Positions 1-5,615 of a stretch of DNA of 5,615 bases are shown piece by piece (position 1 is the first letter of the stretch; every line of letters begins with the position of its first letter). The notes beneath the pieces were generated by a model, which saw nothing but the letters and a program-made list of their open reading frames with translations, was not told where the DNA came from and did not search any database. The DNA comes from JBKEAD01 sp047973165 (GTDB lineage: Bacteria > Verrucomicrobiota > Verrucomicrobiia > Chthoniobacterales > JBKEAD01), in NCBI GenBank assembly GCA_047973165.1, contig JBKEBM010000171.1, positions 1-5,615 of the forward strand, read 5' to 3'. Both the position numbers and the translations under genes were made by a program.

Positions 1-2
1 GA

Positions 3-743
3 AATTACTACGCCGATCCCGACGGCGTGGTGCGCAAGGGCGACAACTCGCCCCCCGATACCAGTACGCACAATACGCCAAACAGCCCCTACTACACCGG
101 CAGCAGCGGACGTGACGCCCGTCCGGTCATGCTCAACCGCCCCTTCCGCTCCGTTGCCGATCTGGGGTATGCCTTCCGCGACGTGCCGTGGTGCTCGCTC
201 GACTTCGCCTCCGCCATGAGTGCTGACGGCGGCCTCCTCGATCTTTTCTGCCTCAATGAAAATCAAAACGAACTTCGTGCCGGCGTCGTCAATATCAACA
301 GTGCCGGCGAGGAGGTCCTAAAAACCCTTCTTCTCAATGCCGGCCGCGATCCGGCAGCCACCGGCGGTACGCCGCTGACTGGTGCCGAGGCGACGACCAT
401 CGCCCGGGCCATCCGCACGGCACTCGGACCTCCCGCTGCACCGACTTTCAGCGTCCAAACCGCCGCCGATCTCCCGGAGCTGACCAGTCTGGTGGCCGCC
501 GACATGCCGGATCGTTTCAAGTTCAAACGCGAGGTGCTCGCCCGCTCCTTTGCCGACATTCACAACGGACGTACCTGGAACCTCCTCATCGACGTCATCG
601 CCCAATCCGGACGCTACCTTCCCGCCTCCACCTCGCTTGATGATTTTGTCGTCGAGGGCGAGCGCCGCTACTGGCTGCACGTCGCCATCGACCGCCGCAC
701 CGGAAAGGTCGTCTCTCGCTTTTTGGAGCCCGTCTCACAGTGA
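3..743 (+). CDS. Verru_Chthon cassette protein A, C-terminal part (5' end outside window)
   Basis: The frame is open to the left window edge, so the GTG near base 27 is not a credible start and the gene begins upstream; 246 codons are visible. The protein resembles the C-terminal part of Verru_Chthon cassette protein A, a large, type IV pilin/pseudopilin-associated envelope protein of Verrucomicrobiota. Landmarks, numbered from the first visible codon, are PFRSVADLGYAFRD (47-60), a GspK-like VVNINSA (95-101), the KREVLARSFAD / GRTWNLLIDVIAQSGRY stretch (175-205) and the terminal FVVEGERRYWLHVAIDRRTG block (215-234). The last is what I recall as the family's closing signature. The role is unproven; membership in a prepilin-like secretion or surface-fibre cassette is the family-level inference. 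The partner cassette genes are not downstream, so if present they must lie to the left. The GC-rich third positions contrast with the minus-strand genes at the other end. Family assignment is from memory of conserved motifs. Confidence 0.8.
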   Translation, partial: NYYADPDGVVRKGDNSPPDTSTHNTPNSPYYTGSSGRDARPVMLNRPFRSVADLGYAFRDVPWCSLDFASAMSADGGLLDLFCLNENQNELRAGVVNINSAGEEVLKTLLLNAGRDPAATGGTPLTGAEATTIARAIRTALGPPAAPTFSVQTAADLPELTSLVAADMPDRFKFKREVLARSFADIHNGRTWNLLIDVIAQSGRYLPASTSLDDFVVEGERRYWLHVAIDRRTGKVVSRFLEPVSQ

Positions 744-745
744 GA
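733..745. repeat. Short palindrome over the Verru_Chthon A stop codon
   Basis: TCTCAC and GTGAGA form perfect 6-base arms around a single A, and the TGA stop (741-743) lies in the right arm. A one-base loop is too tight for an ordinary RNA hairpin and there is no T tract behind it, so it is unlikely to be an intrinsic terminator. It may be a protein site or chance. Confidence 0.3.
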
Positions 746-762
746 AGAGAGGAAGAAAAATC

Positions 763-797
763 TTCACACAAAGGCCGCAGAGGGCGCAAAGAAAAGA
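763..797. repeat. Purine-rich CACAAAGG/CGCAGAGG/CGCAAAG intergenic repeat
   Basis: About 20 bases after the Verru_Chthon A stop, three related units of roughly nine bases follow each other: CACAAAGGC, CGCAGAGGG and CGCAAAGAA. I recognise this pattern as a type of short intergenic repeat scattered through many verrucomicrobial and other environmental bacterial genomes, where it is often mis-called as small Arg/Gln-rich proteins. Its function is unknown. The degenerate periodic units are visible here; the dispersed nature is recalled knowledge that a genome-wide search would settle. Confidence 0.5.
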
Positions 798-845
798 CAA
801 GGGACTAGAAGCGAAGCCGGATGGGAAATTTTTTTGATAAAAACT

Positions 846-857
846 TGAAGCGATTCA
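846..857. promoter_or_regulatory. LacI-type operator, upstream copy
   Basis: TGAAGCGATTCA is a 12-base palindrome with a central CG and one mismatched base pair (G850/A853). It shares the pattern TGAAnCGnTTCA with the perfect palindrome 34 bases downstream (centre to centre). The central CG is characteristic of LacI/GalR-family operators. It is probably bound by the same regulator as the downstream copy, with the pair permitting cooperative binding or looping. Confidence 0.5.
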
Positions 858-866
858 TTTATTGTC

Positions 867-895
867 TTGACGAACAATATGAAACGTTTCATTTT
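867..895 (+). promoter_or_regulatory. Possible sigma-70 promoter of the PEP-CTERM gene
   Basis: TTGACG at 867-872 is a 5-of-6 match to the -35 consensus. A 17-base spacer leads to CATTTT at 890-895, only a 3-of-6 match to the -10 box. The predicted start would be near base 902, giving a leader of about 45 bases. The downstream LacI-type palindrome fills most of the spacer and touches the -10 region, the expected place for repression. The weak -10 box keeps confidence low. Confidence 0.35.
879..892. promoter_or_regulatory. LacI-type operator, perfect 14-base palindrome
   Basis: ATGAAACGTTTCAT is identical to its reverse complement over all 14 bases, and its central ACGT has the CG step typical of LacI/GalR-family operators. 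It lies 54 bases before the PEP-CTERM start codon and overlaps the spacer and -10 area of the candidate promoter. Occupancy by a sugar-responsive repressor should block transcription of the downstream gene. No LacI-family gene is in the window, so the regulator would act in trans. Confidence 0.6.
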
Positions 896-945
896 TTCTT
901 TTGTGCACTAAACGGAAAAATTCAACCTCTCACCCCACAACAATT

Positions 946-1734
946 ATGAAAAAACTACTCTCACTACTCATTGTCGTATTGGCCGTTCCCTGTGCAAGTA
1001 TGGCGGCACCTATCGTAAACACTGGCTCGTATTTCAACGTCAATTGGACAACGCAAACAACCTTTGGCGGATATGGAACAACGACGGCGACCGGCGGCAC
1101 AGCTCCGTCAATCAGCGGCGGGAATCTGACAACAACATCGGTCGGTTCGACCGGAGGATTTACCGAAGTGCGCAAGCAACTCGCCTCTCCGACATATCCG
1201 ATACTGACGGATTATGTTCTTACGTTGCGTGCGGCGGCACCTCAGTTTTCCGCTACGGTGGGAACAGCAAATAACATGAACATGACCTTTTTCGATGTAC
1301 TGGGATATGATCGTTTGCGGGTGGGGCTTGATGCCGATAAATTTCTTGTCGCTGGTCCTGGCGGAGGCACGGCGGTTAGTTTTTCATCGCTGGGACTTTC
1401 AAATACCGCAGGCACATTTTACACATGGCAGTTTGAAGTCACTCAGGACACCACATCAGGCAGGGGAACGGTCGATGTCTATCGGCGGGATAATGACACT
1501 GGTGCTTCCTGGAGCACCATTGTTGAAAACGCCCCGCTTCTGAATTACACCACTACGCCGAGTGCTTTGATCACCTACTTTAATAAAATAAATTACGATG
1601 CATCCGGTGAGGGCATCATGCAGCAAAAGTATTTTATGATTGCAGAGATTATCCCTGAACCATCATCAGCTCTGCTCCTTCTTGGGGGAGCCGGGATGCT
1701 GGCCTTGCGTCGCCGTGCGGTGGCGCGGAGGTAG
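946..1734 (+). CDS. PEP-CTERM sorting domain-containing secreted protein
   Basis: This 262-residue protein is secreted and carries an exosortase sorting tail. The frame is open further upstream to a TTG at 901, but the ATG at 946 is preferred because MKKLLSLLIVVLAVPCASMA forms a textbook Sec signal peptide, cleaved near AMA/A-P. The C terminus (residues 237-262) is PEP followed by a hydrophobic run (LLLLGGAGMLAL) and an RRRAVARR basic end, the tripartite PEP-CTERM signal recognised by an EpsH/Xrt-type exosortase. The mature middle is rich in Thr, Gly, Ser and Asn, lacks cysteine and looks like a beta-rich surface domain (YTWQFEVTQD, GTVDVYRRD); I do not recognise a named fold. There is no Shine-Dalgarno sequence before the ATG. 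Such proteins are thought to be tied to exopolysaccharide or envelope surfaces. The exosortase itself is not in the window. Two LacI-type operators upstream suggest carbohydrate-responsive control. Confidence 0.85.
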   Translation: MKKLLSLLIVVLAVPCASMAAPIVNTGSYFNVNWTTQTTFGGYGTTTATGGTAPSISGGNLTTTSVGSTGGFTEVRKQLASPTYPILTDYVLTLRAAAPQFSATVGTANNMNMTFFDVLGYDRLRVGLDADKFLVAGPGGGTAVSFSSLGLSNTAGTFYTWQFEVTQDTTSGRGTVDVYRRDNDTGASWSTIVENAPLLNYTTTPSALITYFNKINYDASGEGIMQQKYFMIAEIIPEPSSALLLLGGAGMLALRRRAVARR

Positions 1735-1751
1735 GAATTTTCGGACAATGA

Positions 1752-1822
1752 CCTCTTTGGAGAGTGCAGCGGCACGACGCCGCTTTCTCCGGGGGCGACA
1801 TGTCTGCACCACTCCAGGGAAT
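1752..1822. repeat. Multi-hairpin palindromic element, candidate dispersed repeat
   Basis: Eighteen bases after the PEP-CTERM stop there is a nested inverted structure. The outer arms pair TGGAG (1758-1762) with CTCCA (1812-1816) and GTGCAG (1764-1769) with CTGCAC (1804-1809). Inside are a perfect hairpin, AGCGGC-ACGAC-GCCGCT (1768-1784, sharing two bases with the outer arm), and the perfect 8-base palindrome GACATGTC (1797-1804). The layout is that of a folded, REP- or MITE-like unit. I recall similar GCGGCACGACGCCGC-containing units dispersed in verrucomicrobial genomes, but have not verified this. It ends where recognisable transposase coding sequence begins on the other strand. The first hairpin could also act as a weak terminator for the PEP-CTERM gene, although only TTTCT follows it. 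Confidence 0.55.
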
Positions 1823-1824
1823 AC

Positions 1825-2573
1825 CTTTCTCTCTTTTGTGAATTTTGCGCCCTGCCGCGCCCATCGCCATGGCTTGCGCGTTGATGGCGCATTGAAAACT
1901 TTCGAGCTCCGGCATCCGGTGGACGCAATCCGTGTCGCCGAATCGTTTTCTCACAGCCGATAATCGTGCGGACTCCATCACGAAGAAGCACCCAGTCGGT
2001 CGGAAAATGTACCTTGGCTTCCAGGCAGCTTGTATCCACCCACACGCTGGCCACATCGAGTTCATTGCTCAGCCCGATCAAGCCCGCCTGTTCTTCGTCA
2101 CTGACCGCCCCTGTCAGTTCATCCAGAATCTCCTCCATCTCCTCCGCTGGCAACTAGTACTCGTAGTCATTGAGCGTGCTTTTTCCCGGTACCCGGATTT
2201 GCTCGAAATCTTCACACTGGCAAAACCATCGATAGAGCGGAGAGTACGCCAATCGCGCACTCAGATACCGATAACTCCCACCCACAAGCGCCTTCAGCAC
2301 CGTGCAGCGCAGGGCCCGCATACTATGTCGGAGATGACGTTCCAAGGCCTGGCTGCCCATTTGAGCAGGTTCTCCCGCAGATCTCCTCTCCGCCCCTTCA
2401 CGCTCAAACCTCACCCGGCTCAAATCCAAAAACTTCCTTTCCACCACCCCACTCACCCGTAATATCTGATCCACCCGCCGCAGCAACTGCTCTTCCTCAC
2501 GGTAATCTTTACAGCCCAATACTGCTGGAAGGGCTCGACGAAACTGTTCCTGGAGTTCTGTAATTTTTCCCAT
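1825..2573 (-). pseudogene. Decayed DDE transposase, N-terminal remnant of an insertion sequence
   Basis: Read from ATG at 2573 leftward, 139 codons encode a transposase N-terminal region including ALERHLRHSMR, SYRYLSARLAYSPLYRWFCQ and VPGKSTLNDYEY. An in-frame amber TAG (2156-2154) follows, and the same frame then continues with LPAEEMEEILDEL and VWVDTSCLEAKVHFPTDWVL, the DT...HFPTDW block that carries the first catalytic Asp of this DDE family (codon at 2036-2034). At about 1921-1922 an extra C shifts the frame; restoring it gives GLRHRMPELESFQCAINAQA and AMAMGAAGRK. Homology fades near 1825, so the C-terminal catalytic part is missing. About 250 of a probable 400-plus residues remain. The family is close to IS4/IS5/ISNCY-like DDE transposases; I cannot fix it further. 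Two coding lesions plus truncation make it non-functional. No Shine-Dalgarno sequence is evident. The amber may replace a TGG codon. Confidence 0.8.
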
Positions 2574-2707
2574 CGATTGGGGTAGACCCGATTTTCCGAC
2601 CAGTAGGAGCGCAAAATAAGCTATGGAATGCGGGTGTGATTTGGATTCTATGGGTTGGGTTTAATGGGGGCCACCTCAGATGCTTTGATTTTTTGTTTGG
2701 CGACAAA

Positions 2708-2737
2708 ATTATAACCGCTCGATTTTGGGCATGGCAG
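2708..2737 (-). promoter_or_regulatory. Possible minus-strand promoter before the transposase remnant
   Basis: On the minus strand a perfect TATAAT (2713-2708) is preceded, after 18 bases, by CTGCCA (2737-2732), a 4-of-6 match to the -35 box. It would start transcription about 130 bases before the transposase ATG. The -35 box lies inside a hairpin stem, and AT-rich spacers often give chance TATAAT matches, so support is weak. Confidence 0.2.
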
Positions 2738-2760
2738 CGTTTTTTACGCTCCATGCCTGA
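2725..2760. terminator. Strong imperfect hairpin downstream of the CBM9-like gene
   Basis: GGCATGG-c-AGCG (2728-2739) pairs with CGCTCCATGCC (2747-2757), giving 11 base pairs with one bulged C. A T-A pair (2740/2746) closes a loop of five T, and weaker outer pairs extend to 2725/2760. It lies about 60 bases past the stop of the CBM9-like gene on the minus strand and could end or protect that transcript. No U tract follows on the minus strand; on the plus strand a T5 run follows five bases later (2761-2767 area), although no plus-strand gene leads into it. Treat it as a terminator-like or 3'-protecting structure. Confidence 0.35.
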
Positions 2761-2818
2761 ACTTTTTCCCTGCCTTCCCCCTATCTGCCTTGCTTCCCTA
2801 ATCCCGGACAGGCTCTAT

Positions 2819-3616
2819 TCATGGAATGTTTTTTGGGAAGTCGTATAAGAAAAGAATCCGTCGCCAATATTTTTGATCGTGAAAGTTACGCGGCGGTTGG
2901 TGCCGGGATGTAGAGGAAAAAACAATGTTTTTTTTATCAATGTTCTTACCTCGCGTATAGTCGTACCGACTGAAGGACATAAGCCACTCGCGATCTGGCA
3001 AGAAAGAATGCTTTTCACCAAAAAGTTTGGCACTGTCGATTTCAAGATACACCTGCCAGCCTTTTCGAATTTTTCGTACACGATAGGCATAAAGAACTTC
3101 CTTAATCTTGTGGTCGTTAAACGTAAATTTTCTTTTGTGATAAAACGCCTCCGAAGGAAAGGAAATCTGAAGCCTTAAGCCGTTGGGTGAGGCATGAAAC
3201 TCATGATATTTTTTAAAGGCCAAATCCCGTATGAAAACCTCAAAAACATCGCCAAGCGCCCAGAGATTTTCGTTGTCCTTCGTGGCTTTTGTCGTCATCA
3301 TATCATCTTCGAGGTTCGCTAAAATAAAGACCCGACTCCCCTGATACCCGATACGAACCGTACCTCCGCAAAAGTCATCCTGCACTTCGGGAAGCCATGC
3401 CTGACTGAATCGAAGAAGCGCATAGCCATCCTTTTGCGAAAACGCACGGATTATCGAATCCCAATACCTAATATCAGGTGCCGTCATGACAGGAATTCGA
3501 ACTGGATCATTTTGCTGGCAAGAGGTCAGCGCGGTTTTTTTCGGAATCCCACTGCAGGAAATGCTTAAAAAAATGAATGCGGCGAAAGGTAGAGGGAGAA
3601 AAGCAATTTTGCTCAT
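2819..3616 (-). CDS. CBM9-like domain secreted protein, probable lipoprotein
   Basis: A 265-residue protein with a hydrophobic N-terminal segment (FLPLPFAAFIFLSIS) ending at Cys21, so it is probably exported and possibly lipid-anchored, although SISC is a poor lipobox. Residues from about 40 to the end fit a carbohydrate-binding module family 9-like (DOMON-like) beta-sandwich. GDVFEVFIRD (122-131), YHEFHASPNG (137-146), GWQVYLEID (186-194), WLMSFSRYDYTRG (211-223) and the closing PPRNFHDQKYW (241-251) match the typical 'D.vEvfid', 'y.Ef..sp.G', 'W.v...ip', 'w..n..R' and 'FH.p.yW' blocks. The module usually binds glycan ends or occurs in surface polysaccharide-degrading systems. The start at 3616 is the only one that gives the signal sequence; no Shine-Dalgarno sequence is evident. 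It follows the heparinase-like gene by 46 bases on the same strand, so co-transcription is likely. The ligand is unknown. Confidence 0.75.
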   Translation of the reverse strand: MSKIAFLPLPFAAFIFLSISCSGIPKKTALTSCQQNDPVRIPVMTAPDIRYWDSIIRAFSQKDGYALLRFSQAWLPEVQDDFCGGTVRIGYQGSRVFILANLEDDMMTTKATKDNENLWALGDVFEVFIRDLAFKKYHEFHASPNGLRLQISFPSEAFYHKRKFTFNDHKIKEVLYAYRVRKIRKGWQVYLEIDSAKLFGEKHSFLPDREWLMSFSRYDYTRGKNIDKKNIVFSSTSRHQPPRNFHDQKYWRRILFLYDFPKNIP

Positions 3617-3662
3617 GCAGCGAATGGTAAAAGTCTGTCTTTATCAGAAAACTCGCGTGAAA

Positions 3663-5615
3663 TTATTTTCGGATTGTCACAAGTTGCCTTTTCTTAAAGT
3701 CCCATGTCACCCGATCCGTCCAGTCGGCACCTTTGAGGGTGACGACTATGCGTGAGCCGTCGGATGACAGGGTCTCATTTTCAACAGCAGGTTTTTCTCC
3801 TTTAGTGTAAGGCAAGAGAAGTGTCACAAATCGTGCGGTCTTTCCCTCCACATCAATTGCAAAAGTTTTTAACCTTTCCGGCGAGAGAGCATAATGTTCA
3901 GAGTCCGGCTCTCTTTCTTTAAATTTTCTATTTTGAGGGTATAGCAAGCGGATATTTAAAGAACCGTATTTTCCTGCGACATCGATGGAGTTGTTATGAG
4001 CAATCGCAAATTTCGGTAGAACCTGAGTCAGACACTCAATTGTCCCGGGAGCCTTCAGATCGACATTGTCGAACACCAGAATATATTTGCCCCGCTTATG
4101 GTAAACTTCGCGGTAAGCAGATTCCACATCCGGATAGGCCATACATAGATCAATGCCAAACGTGCAGCCATCCTGATCGCTCTCGAAATTTTCGATGCTC
4201 GCACCTGCCGCTTCGTCAGAGCGCTGATTTTGATGATTCACAAGCAGAGTGCTGTGCCCTTCTGTCGATGTCGAAAAATACTTCCATCGTTTTCCCTCCT
4301 TCATTCTCCAGTAATCTCCGGTTCCGTCGCGCTTTCCAGCACCATAGCGAGGTGCTGTCAATAGCCACTCGTTGCCAAATGCCAACGCAAGAGAACCGGC
4401 ATCTAAATGACCATGATTTCGGACATTGACACCTGATTTGGCACTCAGCAGATAATCATTCTCCGTCCAGCCCGATCGCGACGTCACAACGTCGGTGCTC
4501 TGCATGTGATGATCCAATATCTCCGGTATATGAGAAGCGATTTCCGGCCTGTACGAACAGGCTATGGCCGCCAGAGCAGTTAAAAAACTTGAGTGGAAGG
4601 CTTTTACGTTTGCGGGATACAATTGAGAAACATAAGCCGCGCGAGAGTCGGAGTACACCGCTGCCAGAACGTCCAGAACCCCGGAAGTGGGTTTCCCTCC
4701 GACTGCCCCCCATGGTAACATCCCAGTGGGAATGGGAGTTCCGCTGTGAATGCGATAAGAAATGGCGTTCTTCAAAAAAGCACTTTCATACAAGGCGTCT
4801 GTTTGGAAGATGTTTTTTGTGGCTTCAATATATTCAAGAATTGCGCTCATGCTGTAATCCCAATAGGAAGTCCCTTCCGGTGTGCTTCCATCCGCATTGT
4901 TCACATCAGCGACAATCCGGAAATTGAGAACCGATGCTGCGGCCCAATCTTTGGCATCAGGCAAGTCGTTAAAGAACGCAAGTCCAGCCAATCCGATCGC
5001 TCCGATATTCACATGGTTATGATTTCCATCGTAGGCATCTGTCCAAAAGCGCTTTCCTTCAACCAAGTCATTATAAATTCCGCCAACTTCCAAATTGATT
5101 CGTTCCAAGATGACTTTTTTTTCCTCGTTCGTCCAAATTTGTGGAAACCAGTCGTAGGCCACTGATATGCCACGAATCATGTGGCTTGACGCCAAATAGA
5201 TCCCTTCACGCTCTTTGCCCCAACCCGGATACGTGCAGGACGTAAGCGTATAGTCGCGCATGCGATCTTTGATCGCTTCATCTCCCGTTAGTTTATAGGC
5301 AAGGCAGAGAGTCAACAACCCATCACCAATTTCCCGTAGCCAGAGCTCGGCTTTAGCGTTATCCAGTGGGACTTTTTCTGTCACTTTTTCATTCGGTTTT
5401 TGGTACGAAGGTGCTGGTTTTTCCAGTAGCGCATTGGCGCAGCGAATTGTCTCATCAAAAAGCTCCTTTTGTTTCCCTTTCGATTTTCGATAGACATCCG
5501 GAAGATCTGCCCATTGCCGAGGTGTATAAAACAAATGTGGACGACCAGCCGAGAGGTGCTTTTCCCAGGTTGGCAAGTCGTCACTCAGAATCGAATTTAC
5601 GTCTTGTTGGGATAT
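3663..5615 (-). CDS. Heparinase II/III-like polysaccharide lyase (5' end outside window)
   Basis: The frame stays open to the right window edge, beyond the first TTG at 5576, and reads ISQQDVNSILSDDLPTWEKH in frame, so the true start and any signal peptide lie outside. The visible 651 codons include the TAA stop. Numbered from the edge, residues 20 to about 370 form the helical (alpha/alpha) toroid: RPHLFYTPRQW early on, YDGNHNHVNIGAIGLAGLAF (195-214) and DGSTPEGTSYWDYS (242-255), the region with the Asn/His and Tyr expected in the lyase active site. From about 380 comes the heparinase II/III beta-sandwich domain, with RNHGHLDAGSLALAFGNEWL (399-418) as its signature. Relatives cleave uronic-acid-containing polysaccharides (heparin/heparan, alginate, ulvan and others) by beta-elimination; the substrate here cannot be read. 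Length suits PL12/15/17/21-type two-domain enzymes. It probably forms an operon with the CBM9-like gene downstream. No key residue is obviously lost. Confidence 0.85.
   Translation of the reverse strand: MSQQDVNSILSDDLPTWEKHLSAGRPHLFYTPRQWADLPDVYRKSKGKQKELFDETIRCANALLEKPAPSYQKPNEKVTEKVPLDNAKAELWLREIGDGLLTLCLAYKLTGDEAIKDRMRDYTLTSCTYPGWGKEREGIYLASSHMIRGISVAYDWFPQIWTNEEKKVILERINLEVGGIYNDLVEGKRFWTDAYDGNHNHVNIGAIGLAGLAFFNDLPDAKDWAAASVLNFRIVADVNNADGSTPEGTSYWDYSMSAILEYIEATKNIFQTDALYESAFLKNAISYRIHSGTPIPTGMLPWGAVGGKPTSGVLDVLAAVYSDSRAAYVSQLYPANVKAFHSSFLTALAAIACSYRPEIASHIPEILDHHMQSTDVVTSRSGWTENDYLLSAKSGVNVRNHGHLDAGSLALAFGNEWLLTAPRYGAGKRDGTGDYWRMKEGKRWKYFSTSTEGHSTLLVNHQNQRSDEAAGASIENFESDQDGCTFGIDLCMAYPDVESAYREVYHKRGKYILVFDNVDLKAPGTIECLTQVLPKFAIAHNNSIDVAGKYGSLNIRLLYPQNRKFKEREPDSEHYALSPERLKTFAIDVEGKTARFVTLLLPYTKGEKPAVENETLSSDGSRIVVTLKGADWTDRVTWDFKKRQLVTIRK

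Noticed and set aside
263..680. Long open frames on the minus strand opposite the Verru_Chthon A gene
   Set aside because: They are antisense to a gene with clear family motifs, have low-complexity Arg/Ala/Ser/Gly-rich translations and are expected from GC-rich coding DNA.
550..837. Plus-strand frame running from inside the Verru_Chthon A gene into the spacer
   Set aside because: It is out of frame with the real gene, and its tail (TQRPQRAQRKDKG) is a translation of the intergenic repeat, a common annotation artefact.
901..945. TTG at 901 as start of the PEP-CTERM gene
   Set aside because: It would put 15 polar residues ahead of an otherwise perfect signal peptide and place the start right at the promoter.
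1593..1800. Minus-strand continuation of the transposase-side frame into the PEP-CTERM gene
   Set aside because: Transposase similarity ends near 1825; beyond that the frame reads through the hairpin repeat and the antisense of the PEP-CTERM coding sequence.
1932..2462. 176-codon plus-strand frame opposite the transposase relic
   Set aside because: It is antisense to recognisable transposase motifs and has no family features of its own.
2509..2754. Minus-strand frame spanning the spacer and the transposase start
   Set aside because: It overlaps the transposase N terminus in another frame, with an arbitrary translation and no start signal.
2873..3178. Plus-strand frame opposite the CBM9-like gene
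   Set aside because: It is a shadow of the minus-strand gene, whose CBM9 blocks lie in this stretch.
4040..5165. Several plus-strand frames of 110-140 codons opposite the heparinase-like gene
   Set aside because: All are antisense to a continuous 650-codon lyase frame with domain signatures; the translations lack any recognisable motif.
5571..5576. TTG at 5576 as start of the heparinase-like gene
   Set aside because: The frame is open and protein-like right to the window edge, there is no signal peptide after the TTG, and such lyases are normally exported, so the start lies outside.

Overview
The window looks like a chromosomal accessory region of a verrucomicrobial bacterium, most likely an Opitutaceae-type organism. 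Three things point there: the C-terminal part of a Verru_Chthon cassette protein A, a family largely confined to Verrucomicrobiota; a small secreted protein with a PEP-CTERM sorting tail; and short structured intergenic repeats of the kind common in these genomes. The assignment rests on protein-family recognition, not on a database search.

Layout. Bases 3-743 (+) hold the 3' end of the large, visibly GC-rich Verru_Chthon A gene. A roughly 200-base spacer follows, with a short purine-rich repeat (763-797) and then two LacI-type operator palindromes (846-857 and 879-892) around a possible sigma-70 promoter. These precede a PEP-CTERM protein gene (946-1734, +), whose start is set by an ATG that opens a clear signal peptide. 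Just beyond its stop lies a compact multi-hairpin element (1752-1822). This element abuts the broken end of a decayed transposase gene on the minus strand (1825-2573), which has an in-frame amber codon, a one-base frameshift and a missing C-terminal part. Bases 2574-2818 are noncoding and contain a strong imperfect hairpin.

The right half is a minus-strand pair. A heparinase II/III-like polysaccharide lyase gene (3663-5615, with its 5' end outside the window) is followed after 46 bases by a CBM9-like secreted protein or lipoprotein gene (2819-3616). They probably form an operon for extracytoplasmic breakdown or binding of an acidic polysaccharide. This half is more AT-rich than the Verru_Chthon A gene, and the two halves are separated by the insertion-sequence relic.

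No tRNA, rRNA, CRISPR array or phage gene was seen. The least explained items are the tandem LacI-type operators upstream of the PEP-CTERM gene and the multi-hairpin repeat at the transposase break.
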